A DNA stretch of 64,000 nt from Oceanospirillum sp048268485 (GCA_048268485.1 JBLWVL010000008.1:56736-120735), one strand, 5' to 3'. Shown: positions 52,455 through 61,627, numbered from the stretch's first letter. Notes: a model not told the origin generated them from the sequence alone. Numbers and translations: made by a program.

Positions 52455-53477
52455 GTGTCTCTCTTTCCTGCTTTACACGCCAATCTTTCCCTGTTTCGTC
52501 TGAGAACCTGGGGTAGCTGGCTAATTTTTCTGGCTCTTTCGTTTTTGTCGGTGGGTGTTGATGCTGCGGAAAAACGCCTTCAGGTCGGTATCGCACTGCA
52601 CCCTTATTACAGCTATGTCGCTCACGTTGTTGGCGACAGAGCCGATATTCTGCCATTGGTTGAGGCAGGTTTTAATCCGCACAGCTACGAGCTACAGCCA
52701 TCGGATCTGAACCGCCTGATGAAGATGGATGCTTTGGTTCTGAACGGGATCGGCCACGATGAATTTGCTGTTCAGGCCGTTGAAAAACTGATGCATAGTC
52801 AGCCCGTGCTGGAAGAGCAGCTAACACTGATCTATGCCAATAAGAATGTCCCTTTACTGGCTGCAGCAAACACCCGGAACGCCTGGAATCCGCACACGTT
52901 TGTTTCTATTGATGCTGCGATTCGGCAGGTGTACACCATCGCCCGGGAACTAGGCTTACTTGACCCGGATAATGCCCGTTATTTCCAGAAAAATGCGCTG
53001 GTTTATGCCCGGTCATTACGGCAGCTGAAGAATCATTATCTCAGGTCTTTCAAGGGTAAAGATCTGAGTGGTATCCGCATTGCCAGCACCCATAATGCCT
53101 ACGGTTATTTTCTGCAGGAGTTTGGTATTGGCATTGATACGGTTATTGAGCCAGCCCACGGCGTTGAACCCAGTGCAACACAGCTGCAGAAAACCATTGA
53201 GCGTATTCGGGAAGCTAACGTTAATCTGCTATTTACAGAGCTGGATATGGATAACCGCTATGTGAAAACCATCGAAGCGGCCACCGGAGTTCGCCTGTAC
53301 CATTTCTCTCATATGACCCATGGGGCGTTTGAAAAAGATAAAGTCTATCGGGAGATGGAGCAAAATCTTAAAACCCTGACCGAGGCTCTTAATGAAGCAT
53401 TGGAATTAGAGCTGCAGAGCGCAGCGGTTCATGTCTCAGTCTCTTCCGAATCCATTGAGCATGGGGTGTTGCGATGA
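52455..53477 (+). CDS. ZnuA/TroA-type metal ABC binding protein, FpvC-like
   Basis: A 340-residue cluster A-I binding protein with an N-terminal hydrophobic signal (about 18-37). Predicted metal ligands are His76 (FNPHSYE), His147 (WNPHTFVS), His213 (STHNAYGYF) and an acidic residue in ELDMDN (262-265). The histidine-rich loop of true zinc ZnuA proteins is missing. Context (Fur box, PepSY, DUF4198) points to ferrous iron or a siderophore-linked metal, as for FpvC of P. aeruginosa. Start taken as GTG 52455 because AGGAG precedes it; an ATG seven codons upstream has no ribosome site. Overlaps the ATPase gene by four bases. Confidence 0.85.
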   Translation: MSLFPALHANLSLFRLRTWGSWLIFLALSFLSVGVDAAEKRLQVGIALHPYYSYVAHVVGDRADILPLVEAGFNPHSYELQPSDLNRLMKMDALVLNGIGHDEFAVQAVEKLMHSQPVLEEQLTLIYANKNVPLLAAANTRNAWNPHTFVSIDAAIRQVYTIARELGLLDPDNARYFQKNALVYARSLRQLKNHYLRSFKGKDLSGIRIASTHNAYGYFLQEFGIGIDTVIEPAHGVEPSATQLQKTIERIREANVNLLFTELDMDNRYVKTIEAATGVRLYHFSHMTHGAFEKDKVYREMEQNLKTLTEALNEALELELQSAAVHVSVSSESIEHGVLR

Positions 53478-54226
53478 ATGCGTTGATGGCATCTGACGTT
53501 TCTTCTCTTAACTGTGATCCGAAGATTAAAACAGGTCCGGCGCTTCACTTGGACCAGCTTAGTCTTAGTTTTGGTGGTAACACACTGTTTAACCCGGTCA
53601 GTATGACATTGGCTGCGGGTCAGTTGCATATGTTGACCGGCGCTAATGGTGCCGGTAAATCTTCGCTGCTTAAATGCCTGGCAGGATTGATGCCACATGA
53701 GGGGGAAATTTACTGGCTATGGCCCGAAAGCAGTCCGGGTCATGTGGATAAAGTAGCCTATATCCCTCAGTTAGAAGCTTTTGATGCGACATTACCGATC
53801 ACTGTAGAAGACTATCTTCTGGCCAGTATTCAGCCTCGTATCTTTTTTCGTAAGCCCCCCGTTAAAGAACAGCAACGTCTTGAACAGCTGTTGAGTCGTG
53901 TTGGTCTTGAGCAAAAGCGCAACCGAAAAATTGGCCAGCTCTCCGGTGGAGAGCGCCAGCGGCTTTTGTTTGCCCGGGCATTGGCCCAGGAGGCGACACT
54001 TTGGTTTCTTGATGAGCCAATGAATGGTCTGGATCAGGAAGCGCAGAGGCAGATTCTGCAGTTAATTCTGCAACTAAAAGCACAGGGCTGCACTTTGGTT
54101 ATGGTGCATCATGATATTGAGTTTGTTACAGCGCATGCGGATCAGGAGGTTCGGCTATGCGATGGCAATATCATGGTGGTTACTCCTGTTGACGATGGTT
54201 TGATAGTGCCTCTTGGAGTCGCATAG
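53474..54226 (+). CDS. Metal ABC transporter ATPase (ZnuC/FpvD-like)
   Basis: A 250-residue ATPase. Walker A is LTGANGAGKSSLLKCLAG near 53-70, the Q-loop IPQLEAFDATLPI, signature LSGGERQRLLFARAL, Walker B LWFLDEPMNGLDQEAQ and the switch histidine VHHDIEF. The 25-residue N-terminal extension is variable. Companion of the permease beginning two bases after its stop. The pair ZnuC/ZnuB-like in this operon corresponds to FpvD/FpvE in order. Confidence 0.9.
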   Translation: MNALMASDVSSLNCDPKIKTGPALHLDQLSLSFGGNTLFNPVSMTLAAGQLHMLTGANGAGKSSLLKCLAGLMPHEGEIYWLWPESSPGHVDKVAYIPQLEAFDATLPITVEDYLLASIQPRIFFRKPPVKEQQRLEQLLSRVGLEQKRNRKIGQLSGGERQRLLFARALAQEATLWFLDEPMNGLDQEAQRQILQLILQLKAQGCTLVMVHHDIEFVTAHADQEVRLCDGNIMVVTPVDDGLIVPLGVA

Positions 54227-54228
54227 AT

Positions 54229-55134
54229 ATGATGATGCAACAATGGCTGGCTTCCGGTGTTGAGCAAGGTTGGCTACCGGAAATATTTCAGTACCCTTTT
54301 GTAACCTATGCATTGATTGCGGCTGTGATGGTTGGCCCTTTGTTAGGCGCTTTAGGTACATTAGTGGTGGTTAAACGGCTGGCCTTCTTTTCAGAAGCGG
54401 TGGGTCATGGTGCTCTAACCGGTGTTGCGGTTGGCATTCTTCTTGGTGAGCCAGCGACGCAGCCGATCGCTGCCTTGTTTGGTTTCTGTCTGAGTTTTGC
54501 GTTGATTCTGCACTGGGTAAAAAGTAGGACACAGGTTCCCTACGATGCATTGGTTGGTGTGTTTCTGGCCTTTGCCATCGCTCTAGGTGCCGCTCTGCTG
54601 CTCTATGTTGCCAAGGTGGTTAACGTTCATATTCTGGAAAATGTACTCTTTGGCTCTATCCTGACAGTTACCCCTAATGACCTGATTTTACTGGGTATTA
54701 TTAGCTTTGTTAGCTGGATTATGATCTGGCGCTATGGCAATCAGGCTCTGATGTCAGCCCTGCAGCCTGAGCTGGCTCGGGTTCAGGGGGCCGGGGGCAG
54801 GCCTGCTCGCGTCACGTTACTGGATTATGGCTTTGTGCTGCTGATCGCTTTAATTACTGTGGCTGCGGTTAAGATCATTGGTGCGGTTCTGGTGGGGGCT
54901 CTTTTACTGATACCAGCGACAACGGCGCGCCTGATCAGCCATAACCTGAGGGGCTTTTTTATTCGCACCCTTATGATCTCGACCGGAAGCTGTGTCGCCG
55001 GAGTTGTGCTGCCAATGGCTTTTGAGATTCCCATCCCATCCGGGGCCGCCATTGTTTTGTTGGCGAGCAGTATCTTTCTTTTGGTCGTGCTGTTGCGCCA
55101 GTTGGGTTGGCTGCAAACTCAGGCGAATGGTTAA
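54229..55134 (+). CDS. Metal ABC transporter permease (ZnuB/FpvE-like)
   Basis: A 301-residue inner-membrane protein with eight or nine helices of the ABC-3 permease family. Signature stretches are MVGPLLGALGTLVVVKRLAFFSEAVGHGALTGVAVG, the ATPase-coupling region, and VKIIGAVLVGALLLIPATTARLI. Start ATG two bases after the ATPase stop. Its substrate follows from the binding proteins in the operon: a metal, more likely iron than zinc given the Fur box. Confidence 0.9.
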   Translation: MMMQQWLASGVEQGWLPEIFQYPFVTYALIAAVMVGPLLGALGTLVVVKRLAFFSEAVGHGALTGVAVGILLGEPATQPIAALFGFCLSFALILHWVKSRTQVPYDALVGVFLAFAIALGAALLLYVAKVVNVHILENVLFGSILTVTPNDLILLGIISFVSWIMIWRYGNQALMSALQPELARVQGAGGRPARVTLLDYGFVLLIALITVAAVKIIGAVLVGALLLIPATTARLISHNLRGFFIRTLMISTGSCVAGVVLPMAFEIPIPSGAAIVLLASSIFLLVVLLRQLGWLQTQANG

Positions 55135-55170
55135 TCACTGGTTTTACCGCCTTTTACTGGAGAGTTTTGT

Positions 55171-56088
55171 ATGCCCGGTACTCTGAAAAAAAAATCGTTA
55201 TCTTCAGATAAGAATATTTTCTTCCACCGAAGAATGCAGAGCTATCTGCCCTCGCTTCTGGTGCTTGTCTTGGTTCTGGGGACGCTACTATTAGTGCTGA
55301 GCCGTACTGCAGCGGCAGCACCTGATTCTCCTGCTGATGAACCAGAACCGGAGTCTTTGGCGACGGTACTGCCTGTTGCTCATTTGCTGAGTCAATCCCT
55401 GTTGGCCGGAACAGGTGTGCAGGTGGACTATCTTCCGGCAAAACGTTACCCGGTAAGCCGGATTCGTTACTGGATTGACAAAAAACTGACGGGTGAATTA
55501 GCGGATCTGCCACGTTATCGTGCCGTTGTTGAAACGGCGTCTATCTGGCCGGAAGGTTCTGTGTATTCAAATCTTCGACAGCGTAATATTGCGGTTATTC
55601 CCGTTGATATGGCGATACAGCTTAAGCCGGATGGTGCCCGTATCAGTCGTGCAGAAGGAGAATCAGCACTGGATTTTTTCTGGTTAAATCCGGCTAATCT
55701 GAAAGTGATGGTAAGTATTCTGGCAGAAGACTTCAGCCGTATCTGGCCAGAACATCAGCCGTTGATTCAGCAGAACCAGCAGCGTGCGGTAGAACAGATT
55801 ACCGGATTTGCTCTCAAACTGGATGATATGCTCTGGCAACAGGGCTGGGATGGGGTTTGTAGCGATAATAGCGCCCTGCACCCTATGTTACAGAGCTTGA
55901 GTCTGCCGATGTTGGCGGAGGATAAAACGGATGACCTTGACGGTTTTCGCTGCTTGTGGATTGAAGAAGGTAAAAAAGCTTCAGCTGAGCCAAATTTATG
56001 GGTAGTTAACGGACTGAACCGATTTGAGAGTGGGTCTCTATCTGACTGGTTAGAGGCTAATCTGAATAAACTGCAGCAGGTTCAGTAG
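55171..56088 (+). CDS. Divergent TroA-like periplasmic binding protein without metal ligands (FpvF-like)
   Basis: A 305-residue exported or membrane-anchored protein; the hydrophobic segment is near 30-50. The middle part follows the ZnuA/TroA pattern (DFFWLNPANLKVMVSILAEDFSRIWPE then LIQQNQQRAVEQITGF), but the HDxxWxxP-type histidines are missing: the position equivalent to the second metal histidine is Phe-Trp. Two cysteines (GVCSDN, FRCLW) may form a disulfide. A second, ligand-poor binding protein at the end of the operon is also found in the P. aeruginosa system (FpvF, which interacts with FpvC and the siderophore). Function is inferred. Confidence 0.75.
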   Translation: MPGTLKKKSLSSDKNIFFHRRMQSYLPSLLVLVLVLGTLLLVLSRTAAAAPDSPADEPEPESLATVLPVAHLLSQSLLAGTGVQVDYLPAKRYPVSRIRYWIDKKLTGELADLPRYRAVVETASIWPEGSVYSNLRQRNIAVIPVDMAIQLKPDGARISRAEGESALDFFWLNPANLKVMVSILAEDFSRIWPEHQPLIQQNQQRAVEQITGFALKLDDMLWQQGWDGVCSDNSALHPMLQSLSLPMLAEDKTDDLDGFRCLWIEEGKKASAEPNLWVVNGLNRFESGSLSDWLEANLNKLQQVQ

Positions 56089-56130
56089 TTCATATCTGAA
56101 GGTTTTTCTGCCGGTTTATGTTTAATTTAA

Positions 56131-56198
56131 AGCTAATCCCGCCGGAGCCTTACTGATTGACCGATCAATAGGGTTCCGGGAGGAATCGGGAGTTAGCT
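56131..56198. repeat. 68-bp long imperfect inverted repeat after the iron operon
   Basis: Outer arms AGCTAATCCCG (56131-56141) and CGGGAGTTAGCT (56187-56198) pair with one bulge. Inner arms CCGGAGCCTTACTGATTGA and TCAATAGGGTTCCGG pair around the loop CCGA with a few G-T pairs and bulges. It lies in the 251-base gap between convergent genes; there is no T-run. It could be a processing hairpin, factor-independent termination structure or short mobile palindromic element. The rest of the gap holds nothing I can support. Confidence 0.75.
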
Positions 56199-56339
56199 GC
56201 TGCTAATGGTTTGTTAATGGTTGGGTGCTATTTTAACGCTCTGCCCTGGGATGGAAATGTGGCCTGATGTCACATTGGGCGAAGTGTCACAGAGACAATT
56301 TGCCGCAATAAAGTGAGATACAGGCTCAAAAGATATAAC

Positions 56340-57176
56340 TCAGTACAGAGGCTGTTCCGGCCAAACCAGCCAGATCGCCAGCAGCCCAGGAATTACACTG
56401 GCAACCAGAGTTCCAGCCAGTGCCTTCCACCAGGGCTGTTTATTGTCTGCGGATGGCCACTTCATCAACAGTGGCAGGGACAGTAGCAGAAGTGCCCAGA
56501 TGTTCACTTCAGCATAGTAGTGCGCATAAGCCAGCATCATTAGCCAAACCGTCATCGCGCCTTGTGCAATTACCCGTTGGGTACGCTGTTCCGCTTTGAT
56601 CACGCGGTTCAGGAGCCAGACAGCACCCAGTGCTGAGCAGATACCACCAATCAGTTGCGCCAGCGCCAGCGAACTTGAGATACCGGTCACCAGAGCTGAC
56701 ATGGCCATCATAACGATCAGGCTGACCGGAAACCGGAAGTGGTTACTCTGTCGTTCGGAAGCCATAAGGGCAACACCGGCGACCAGAAGACCACCGATTG
56801 CGTGACTGATCATCTCAATCAGAGACATGCGGCCCACAATCGGTTGTGCAACGACAGCGAAGCTCAGCACCAGAGCAACGCCAAAGCCTGCCATACGAAT
56901 ATTCTGTGGCGTGCGAATCGCCAGAGCTGGAATGAGTGGCATCAGTAGCAGCCAATCCATCGCCTGACGGGGAGGGAAGCTCCAGCGGGGGTGAATACCC
57001 TGAGCAGTAGTCAGCCAAGCCAGCCAGATCACCAGCGGTGCCAGCCAGTAAGTGATTTTGCCTTTGCCTGATTGCTCCAGCTTAAAGGCGATAAAGCTAA
57101 CTACCAGTGCTGCCAGCATTGGATAAACCACTATCGGTAGCAGCATCATTAGCGGGGAAATGGATTCACCATACAT
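56340..57176 (-). CDS. Polytopic inner-membrane protein of unknown function
   Basis: A 278-residue protein with about nine or ten hydrophobic helices (MLLPIVVYPMLAALVVSFIAF, VIWLAWLTTAQG, LIEMISHAIGGLLVAGVALM and others) and no soluble domain. ATG follows AAGGA. The composition does not match a family I recognise. It shares a strand with the YceI gene 137 bases upstream, possibly one transcription unit, and is convergent with the iron operon across a palindromic element. Confidence 0.78.
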   Translation of the reverse strand: MYGESISPLMMLLPIVVYPMLAALVVSFIAFKLEQSGKGKITYWLAPLVIWLAWLTTAQGIHPRWSFPPRQAMDWLLLMPLIPALAIRTPQNIRMAGFGVALVLSFAVVAQPIVGRMSLIEMISHAIGGLLVAGVALMASERQSNHFRFPVSLIVMMAMSALVTGISSSLALAQLIGGICSALGAVWLLNRVIKAEQRTQRVIAQGAMTVWLMMLAYAHYYAEVNIWALLLLSLPLLMKWPSADNKQPWWKALAGTLVASVIPGLLAIWLVWPEQPLY

Positions 57177-57313
57177 ACTTGGATGTCCTTGTTGGAGTGC
57201 AGAGTCAATGTCTGCACTTAAGATCGGTATGACTGAGAAGCTTTAGTAACCCAAAGCAGAGAAAGCGCCTTTAAGCGCTTTCGGCACGTATAGTTTTGTC
57301 GGTGCTGTAAGAA

Positions 57314-57880
57314 TTATTTACGGATACCTTCGATGAAGAGCTCAACTTTAATCTCGTCACCGATACCGCCCATCATCTGGTCAACCCCAAACTCCGAACG
57401 TTTAATGGTCGTTGTGCCATTGAAGCCACTGCGGTAGTTACCCCATGGATCTTCACCCTCACCAATTTTTACGATATCCAGATCAACAGCCTTGGTCATA
57501 CCGTGCAGGCTTAACTCACCGGTCAGGACACCTTGAGTTGCATCCCCTTGGTAACCGGTAGATGTGAAAGTGATTTCAGGGTACTGCTTGGTATCCAGGA
57601 AGTCAGGGCTCTTGATATGTTTATCACGGGCTTCATGATTAGAGTCCAGGCTGTCCGCATCAATCGTTACTGTGATCCTGGATGCAGCGGGGTTTTTATC
57701 ATCGTAACTGTATTCACCTTCCATTGTGTTGAAGCGAGCTACTGTTTCACTGAAACCCATGTGGTTAATTTTAAACAGGATGGCAGTGTGAGCAGGGTCA
57801 ACTTTGTAGTCAGCCGCAAAAGCTGTACTGGAGATCAGGGCAGCAGAAAGCAGAGCAGGCTTGATCAGAGATTTAATCAT
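57314..57880 (-). CDS. YceI-family periplasmic lipocalin-like protein
   Basis: A 188-residue exported protein. The signal peptide is about 1-22 (LISSTAFAADYK). The mature domain has the YceI signature: YKVDPAHTAILFKINHMGFS, SLDSNHEARDKHIKSPDFLDTKQYPEITFTS, LHGMTKAVDLDI and SGFNGTTTIKRSEFGVDQM. YceI folds bind isoprenoid or amide lipids; the role is uncertain and often stress- or alkali-induced. Divergent from the LysR gene at 58122 with a 241-base gap, so that regulator may act on it. Confidence 0.93.
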   Translation of the reverse strand: MIKSLIKPALLSAALISSTAFAADYKVDPAHTAILFKINHMGFSETVARFNTMEGEYSYDDKNPAASRITVTIDADSLDSNHEARDKHIKSPDFLDTKQYPEITFTSTGYQGDATQGVLTGELSLHGMTKAVDLDIVKIGEGEDPWGNYRSGFNGTTTIKRSEFGVDQMMGGIGDEIKVELFIEGIRK

Positions 57881-58121
57881 GGTCTTGATTCCGTTTTTCC
57901 TAAGTCAGTCTCAGGTGTATTCATTGAAGCAGCCAGCTTTGTTCAGCTACGCCGCGATTGATGAACTCATTGTAGATCTGTTGGATTGCCATGATAATAG
58001 GTTTTAAACGCTATTCACTGTTTCTTTTTAGTTAACAATCTTATTGCTAAATAAGTGTCCTACTGCGTTTATTTACGTTTTGAGCCGATTGTTTGGTACT
58101 GGTTAGTGGTTAGGAATAATT

Positions 58122-59024
58122 ATGGATAAATATACAGCTATGCAGGTTTATTGCCGAGTGGTCGAGCTGGAAAGCTTTGCAGCTACTGGCCGCAACCTGG
58201 GTATATCTACCGCTATGGTGAGTAAGCATATTGCGGCTCTGGAAAAGGGGCTGGGGATTCGCTTGCTCAACCGTACCACCCGACGGGTGAACCCTACCGA
58301 TGAAGGGCTCTATTATTACAATCGGTGCCGGACGCTGCTGAGTGAGATCGATGAGCTGGAATCCTCGGTTACCCAGCAGGGGCATGACCCCCGTGGCTTA
58401 CTGCGCCTGACCGCGCCCATGGACTTCACTCTGCTGCATCTGATCGAACCGATTCAGGCGTTTCAGAAGGTATATCCATTGGTGCGTATTGAGCTGGAGC
58501 TGGATGATCGCCAGCGAAACCTGACGGCTGATAATTTTGATGTGGCCATTCGTATCGCCAACCTGGCCGACTCCAGTCTGGTAGCACGAAAGCTGACTCA
58601 GTGTAGAGGCGGTGTATACGCTTCACCGGACTACCTGAACGAGTATGGTACACCAGAGTCGCCGCAAGAGCTGCAGCAGCACCGCTGTCTGCTTTATACC
58701 TACCTGACACAGGACAGAAATTACTGGGTGTTTCATGATAAAGATGGCCAGCGGCAGAAGGTGCGGGTGAACTGGACACTGGCGGCTAATAATGGACGAG
58801 CGCTTTGCGAGGCCGCAGCCCAGGGGATGGGGGTTATTCAGCAGCCGGACTTTATCGCTGCCCCCTTCGTTAAAGAGGGGCGGCTGGTTCCTTTGTTTAC
58901 CGATTATCCGGGGTATGACTTGAACATCTATGCGGTCTATCAGCACCGGCAGTTTCTGCCCGCCCGCATCGTCGCTTTTGTTGATTTTTTGCGGGATTAT
59001 TTCGAGAGGAATAAGCGTTGGTAA
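58122..59024 (+). CDS. LysR-family transcriptional regulator
   Basis: A 300-residue LysR protein of the subgroup that includes DmlR and AaeR-like regulators. The helix-turn-helix lies in FAATGRNLGISTAMVSKHIAALEKGLGIRLLNRTTRRV, the linker EGLYYYNRCRTLLSEIDELE, and the effector domain continues with GLLRLTAPMDFTLLHLIEP. The C-terminal VYQHRQFLPARIVAFVDFLRDYF is typical. ATG follows AGGAATAA. Target genes are unknown; the divergent YceI gene is the first candidate. Confidence 0.92.
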   Translation: MDKYTAMQVYCRVVELESFAATGRNLGISTAMVSKHIAALEKGLGIRLLNRTTRRVNPTDEGLYYYNRCRTLLSEIDELESSVTQQGHDPRGLLRLTAPMDFTLLHLIEPIQAFQKVYPLVRIELELDDRQRNLTADNFDVAIRIANLADSSLVARKLTQCRGGVYASPDYLNEYGTPESPQELQQHRCLLYTYLTQDRNYWVFHDKDGQRQKVRVNWTLAANNGRALCEAAAQGMGVIQQPDFIAAPFVKEGRLVPLFTDYPGYDLNIYAVYQHRQFLPARIVAFVDFLRDYFERNKRW

Positions 59025-59199
59025 GCAGCGCTTCCATTTATCGTGTCGTATTGTTTCAAGAAACGTCACTACCTGCTACATTCACTTGGCCAGATCAGTG
59101 TTATTGTTTTAAAAATCTAAACTGAGTTTTATGATGTATTGTGGCTGGCGGATCTGCTTTAAAGAGTGCCAGTATTTCATTATGTAATAAGGAGATAGC

Positions 59200-59400
59200 A
59201 TGAAAAACTCCAACGGCAAAATTATCGGTATTGCTCTGATCATCATAGGTGTCGCATTGGCATTCTGGGGTTACGATGTTTATGACTCGGCCAGTTCTCA
59301 GCTGACCCGTGCCGTCAGTGGTGATACACCGGTTGAAGCCTATGCGGGTATGGCGGGTGGTTTGCTCTGTGTGTTGGTGGGTATTATGAAGGTTAAATGA
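59200..59400 (+). CDS. DUF3185 family small membrane protein
   Basis: A 66-residue protein with two membrane helices: IIGIALIIIGVALAFWGYDV and MAGGLLCVLVGIMKVK, separated by the conserved SASSQLTRAVSGDTPVEAY stretch, the DUF3185 pattern. Function unknown. ATG follows AAGGAG. It is a single gene bounded by a strong terminator. Confidence 0.92.
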   Translation: MKNSNGKIIGIALIIIGVALAFWGYDVYDSASSQLTRAVSGDTPVEAYAGMAGGLLCVLVGIMKVK

Positions 59401-59430
59401 AGCTCTGCTTTTGTCCCTAAGACAATAAAA

Positions 59431-59463
59431 CCGGACATTCCTGTTTCTTATAGGAATGTCCGG
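59431..59463. terminator. Intrinsic terminator between DUF3185 and the ABC exporter
   Basis: CCGGACATTCCT and AGGAATGTCCGG form a perfect 12-bp stem with a 9-base loop, preceded by AAAA and followed by a TTAATTTTT tract, so it can act in both directions between convergent genes. Confidence 0.85.
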
Positions 59464-59514
59464 CTTAATTTTTAATCTTTCTTCGGTTTAAACCTGTTCT
59501 GCTCTTTGGCCCTA

Positions 59515-61344
59515 CTACTCTTCTCCGAGGAACCCACCGGTCTGGTGTGCCCAAAGTTGAGCGTAGATACCGCCTTGTTCAATCAGCTCCGTATGGCTGC
59601 CCTGTTCCACAACCTCACCTTTATCGAGTACGATTAAGCGATCCAGTGCCGCAATAGTGGAGAGGCGGTGTGCGATAGCGATCACGGTTTTTCCTTCCAT
59701 CAGGGTGTAGAGGCTGGCCTGAATGGCGGCTTCTACCTCGGAATCCAGTGCTGAGGTGGCTTCATCCAGCAGCAGAATCGGCGCATCTTTCAGCAGAACG
59801 CGAGCGATGGCGATACGCTGGCGCTGACCACCGGAAAGTTTTACACCCCGTTCCCCCACATGGGCATCGTAGCCCTTGCGGCCTTCTGGGTCTGTTAGGT
59901 CGAGAATAAACTCGTGGGCTTCGGCTTTTTTCGCTGCCGTAATCATCTCTTCTTCACTGGCATCCGGGCGACCGTAAAGAATGTTATCCCGTACTGAACG
60001 GTGCAGGAGTGAGGTATCCTGGGTCACCATGCCGATCTGAGCCCGCAGGCTGTCCTGAGTCACCTCTCGAACATCCTGCCCATCTACCTTGATCTGACCG
60101 GATTCAACATCGAAAAAACGCATCAGCAGATTCACCAGCGTTGATTTTCCGGCGCCGGAACGGCCCACAAGGCCCACTTTTTCACCGGGCCGGATATTCA
60201 GGTTCAGCTGAGGAATCACAGGCTTGTCTTCGCCGTAGTGGAAGACCACATCCTGATAATCGATCCGCCCGTTGTCTACTGTCAGGCGTTTGGCTTCTGG
60301 TTTGTCCTGCACTTGTAATGGCTTGGATAGTGTATTCATGCCGTCTACGGCAGTACCGATATTCTCAAACAGGGCGCTGATCTCCCACATGACCCAATGG
60401 GACATGCCGTTAAGGCGCAACGCCAGGGCGATAGAGATCGCAATTGCACCGACACCTACCAGCTCTTCCATCCAAAGCCAGATCGATAATGCGGCGATGG
60501 AAAAGGCTAACAGGTGGTTGATGCTTTGCACCCAGAAATTCAGCCAGGTCACCAGACGCATCTGCTGATAAACCGTGCCGATAAACTGATCCATACCTTC
60601 ACGGGCAAACTCCGCCTCACGGTTGGTGTGGGAGAAAAGTTTTACTGTGGCGATATTGGTGTAGGAGTCGACAATACGGCCACTCATCAATGAGCGTGCA
60701 TCGGCCTGCTCTGTAGAGATCGCTTTCAGCTTGGGCACAAAGTAAACCTGCACTGAAATATAGAGTGCTAACCAGATCAGCACCGGCATCATCAGCCGCC
60801 AGTCTGCCTGAGCCACCAGTACCAGCATAGCGATAAAGGAAACTGCAATATAAACCAGTACATTTAGCAGCTTCATAACGGACTCACGTACTGCCAAAGC
60901 TGTTTGCATCACCTTAGTGGCGATACGGCCGGCAAAGTCGTTTGAATAGAAAGAAACACTCTGCTTCAGTAGGTAGCGATGGGCCTGCCAGCGAATCACC
61001 ATCGGAAAGTTTCCCAGCAGACTCTGGTGTATCACCAGTGAGTGCAGAAGACCTGTTAATGGCAGGGCGACCAAGGGCACCAGTGCCATCCAAAACAGGG
61101 TTGAGGCTTCTTGCTCCAGAAAGGTTTTCGGGTCCTGGGCCGACAGCCAGTCTACTAACTGGCCCATAAAGCCAAACAGGGTCACTTCCAGCACAGCAAC
61201 CCCCGCGGTCAGCACCGCCATAAGAATCAGCGGCAGGCCCATACCTTTGGTGTAATGCAAAATAAACTGCAGAAGTTTAGCGGGTGGTTGTTGAGGCTCT
61301 TCCTTAGGAAAAGCAGCAATCAGGCGTTCAAAAAATGCAAACAT
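59515..61344 (-). CDS. ABC exporter, fused membrane and ATPase domains
   Basis: A 609-residue half-transporter. Six helices in residues 35-330 form the type-1 exporter membrane domain. The ATPase domain (about 355-600) has Walker A VGRSGAGKSTLVNLLM, Q-loop VTQDTSLLHRSV, signature LSGGQRQRIAIARVLL, Walker B ILLLDEATSALDSEVEA and switch histidine IAHRLSTI. It should work as a homodimer. Substrate not predictable (lipid or drug exporters are the nearest type). There is a 495-base divergent gap to yhhQ; the half next to this gene holds no feature I can support. Confidence 0.92.
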   Translation of the reverse strand: MFAFFERLIAAFPKEEPQQPPAKLLQFILHYTKGMGLPLILMAVLTAGVAVLEVTLFGFMGQLVDWLSAQDPKTFLEQEASTLFWMALVPLVALPLTGLLHSLVIHQSLLGNFPMVIRWQAHRYLLKQSVSFYSNDFAGRIATKVMQTALAVRESVMKLLNVLVYIAVSFIAMLVLVAQADWRLMMPVLIWLALYISVQVYFVPKLKAISTEQADARSLMSGRIVDSYTNIATVKLFSHTNREAEFAREGMDQFIGTVYQQMRLVTWLNFWVQSINHLLAFSIAALSIWLWMEELVGVGAIAISIALALRLNGMSHWVMWEISALFENIGTAVDGMNTLSKPLQVQDKPEAKRLTVDNGRIDYQDVVFHYGEDKPVIPQLNLNIRPGEKVGLVGRSGAGKSTLVNLLMRFFDVESGQIKVDGQDVREVTQDSLRAQIGMVTQDTSLLHRSVRDNILYGRPDASEEEMITAAKKAEAHEFILDLTDPEGRKGYDAHVGERGVKLSGGQRQRIAIARVLLKDAPILLLDEATSALDSEVEAAIQASLYTLMEGKTVIAIAHRLSTIAALDRLIVLDKGEVVEQGSHTELIEQGGIYAQLWAHQTGGFLGEE

Positions 61345-61627
61345 AGCCGTACTCGTGTTGAACTGGTTTCAGATACTCAGATTGCCGGTACAGACCTTTA
61401 GGTAGGTCTTCCGCGACATAGGAAGGGTTCGAGCATGATAGAGTAATCAGAAAGACATACCAGCCTAAAAGAGAGAATCCTTTAGTCTGTAGGAGAGAAA
61501 AATTAATCGGCTATACCCACCAGTGAAATTGGCCACAGTGGAAATGATGGGGTCTGTGGTGTGGCAAAAGTGTGGGATCTAAAAGCGGCATATTTGGATG
61601 AAAAGCAGAAAAAGATTCGATTCAGAC

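Noticed and set aside
52455..55134. Zinc ZnuABC importer
   Set aside because: Homology alone suggests it, but the Fur box, absent His-rich loop and neighbouring PepSY/DUF2271/DUF4198 genes favour an iron or siderophore role. Not excluded.
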